From positions 143,501,637 to 143,565,636 of the forward strand of contig CM061142.1 in the NCBI GenBank assembly GCA_030789695.1: a DNA stretch of 64,000 nucleotides, written 5' to 3'. Source of the stretch: Scilla litardierei. Taxonomy: Eukaryota > Streptophyta > Magnoliopsida > Asparagales > Asparagaceae. Positions 62,897-64,000 of this stretch are shown here, piece by piece. The position numbers and the translations under genes are program-made. Positions within the stretch are counted from its first letter, which is position 1. Each line of letters begins with the position of its first letter. The notes under the pieces are model-generated. The model was not told where the DNA came from. It did not search any database and was given only the letters and a program-made list of their open reading frames with translations.

Positions 62897-64000
62897 GGTC
62901 GCGCCCCGGCGTACACGTCCCGAGGCGACGGTTGTAGTTTTACCGCAAGCGCACGGTATAGCGGCGAGCGGGTATCGAACACAGGGAGGACGAATGACCG
63001 TGCTTGCTCCTAATCAACCTGGCTATTCAGAGGGATAATTGCCTTGGGTGATCCTGTCACAATCATCAGACAAAAGTGCGAAATATCAAATCAAATAGAA
63101 AACGCCTAGGGAATGGGGAATCCCCACTACTCACCGTATTTCACAATTGTGGTTCGCCGGTATCGAAATCGCTAGGATGAGAATTTGGATGAACTAGTTG
63201 CAACTAAATGTGGAACCAGGCTCACGCTCTCGCGCTGTTGCCGGTCTATAGCTATCCTAGGTTTGGGTCCAATCTCTTGCAAACCCTAGCCTGGGGAAGC
63301 TAGCATTAGGATCAACATCATCGTCCAATTGCGCACCGAGCCCAATCTCTTGCAAACTCGGTCCACAATCTAGATTAGGATAGTTCCTACCCGTCCAATC
63401 TCTTGCAAACGGGTATCGGCACGGAATTGCAACCGGAGATCCTAGCATCGGTCCAATTTCTTGCAAACCGATACTTCGAGAATCCGACTCCAACCCAATT
63501 CGGATTTCTAGGGCTTCCTATCGAATTGGGATCCAATCTCTTGCAAATCCCAATTGATGTGAATACCTAGCTATCCGTAGTAATTCGATCCCAATCTAAT
63601 CCCCAATAACAATCCTAGCTCAATTTCTACCAATTCAACACAAATACGAAATTGGGCTTGTAGGGTTCATCCCCACGCCCCAAGACGTGGAGACTACTCA
63701 CTAATTATAGCAATAGCACAATAATTGGCAATGAAATAGACAATGGAATTCATCACAACAATGATATAAACAATAAAAATAGAGTTTTTGGGGAAGAGAA
63801 GTGCAAACCAATGTAGATCTTCAATCAACCCAACAAAAATCCAAGTTTTTCTCTTCTCCAATCACAATTAATAAAGCTAAAAAGTAGACTCAAAAAGCTG
63901 CAAAAAATCTGAGAGGTGGCTCCTAAAACTAGGGTAAAAACAGAGCTTAAATAGCCCCAAAAATCGTCTAAAAATCCTGACCAAAATGCCCCTGCACAGC
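62897..64000 (-). repeat. A2 5' LTR, cut by the window end
   Basis: 1104 bp visible, aligned with 54199-55302. Differences seen: GGGTGATCC for GGGCGATCC, AATCATCAG for AATCGTCAG, and AATTATAGC for AATCATAGC. It contains the hairpin chain at about 63245-63556. Confidence 0.93.

Larger units (their letters stand above)
54199..64000 (-). mobile_element. Element A2: young pol-less Athila-like LTR retrotransposon
   Basis: On the minus strand the order is 5' LTR (62897 to beyond the window end), Asp-type primer site, one very long intact frame, a 2-kb non-coding region with three purine tracts, and 3' LTR (54199-56016). Over the 1.1 kb where both LTRs are visible I found three differences, so insertion is recent. 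No reverse transcriptase, RNase H or integrase is encoded. It sits in the LTR of B2. Confidence 0.92.

Overview
The window looks like nuclear DNA from a flowering plant, most likely a eudicot. Everything recognisable is a plant LTR retrotransposon or a tRNA-derived SINE: initiator-Met and Asp tRNA primer sites, Ty1/copia and Ty3/gypsy polyproteins, and kilobase-scale LTRs. I see no host gene, rRNA, true tRNA gene or CRISPR array. The species cannot be named from this sequence.

Layout (my labels). 1-4818: 3' half of a plus-strand Athila-like element (A1). 4819-10712: minus-strand, non-coding LTR element (L1). 10713-13253: minus-strand Tekay-like LTR fragment (T1). 13254-18250: decayed minus-strand copia element (C1). 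18251-20400: plus-strand Tekay-like LTR end and leader (T2). 20466-20739: SINE. 20766-22763: AT/TG-rich, no genes seen. 22764-24568: truncated Sirevirus-like LTR (S0). 24569-28437: plus-strand Athila-like element with reverse transcriptase (B1). 28438-31071 and 51610-54198: two halves of a minus-strand element related to B1 (B2), split by a complete Sirevirus, S1 (31072-51609, 5-bp target duplication). S1 is itself split by a gag-only Tekay-like element, T3 (36765-45507, 5-bp target duplication, 3.6-kb LTRs). 54199-64000: minus-strand element A2, same family as A1, inserted in the LTR of B2. LTR mismatches counted by eye suggest the order B2, then S1 (about 2%), T3 (about 0.8%) and A2 (about 0.3%, youngest).

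How the parts relate. A2 has one intact 1562-codon frame (gag, protease, then an extra 3' domain) but no reverse transcriptase or integrase. T3 carries only gag. L1 carries nothing coding. These are parasites that would need pol proteins from relatives; B1 shows that an Athila-type reverse transcriptase existed in this genome. S1 once had a full set plus an extra third ORF.

The most interesting signal is not a gene. First, several unrelated LTR families carry chains of short hairpins with a constant loop and changing but still complementary stems, in the transcribed leader (A1/A2, S1/S0, B1/B2) or in non-coding internal sequence (L1). The S1/S0 and B1/B2 comparisons show compensatory changes on both arms. 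Second, each of six LTR types has a cluster of a type-specific short palindrome upstream of its TATA box, and one such module is shared by a gypsy and a copia family.
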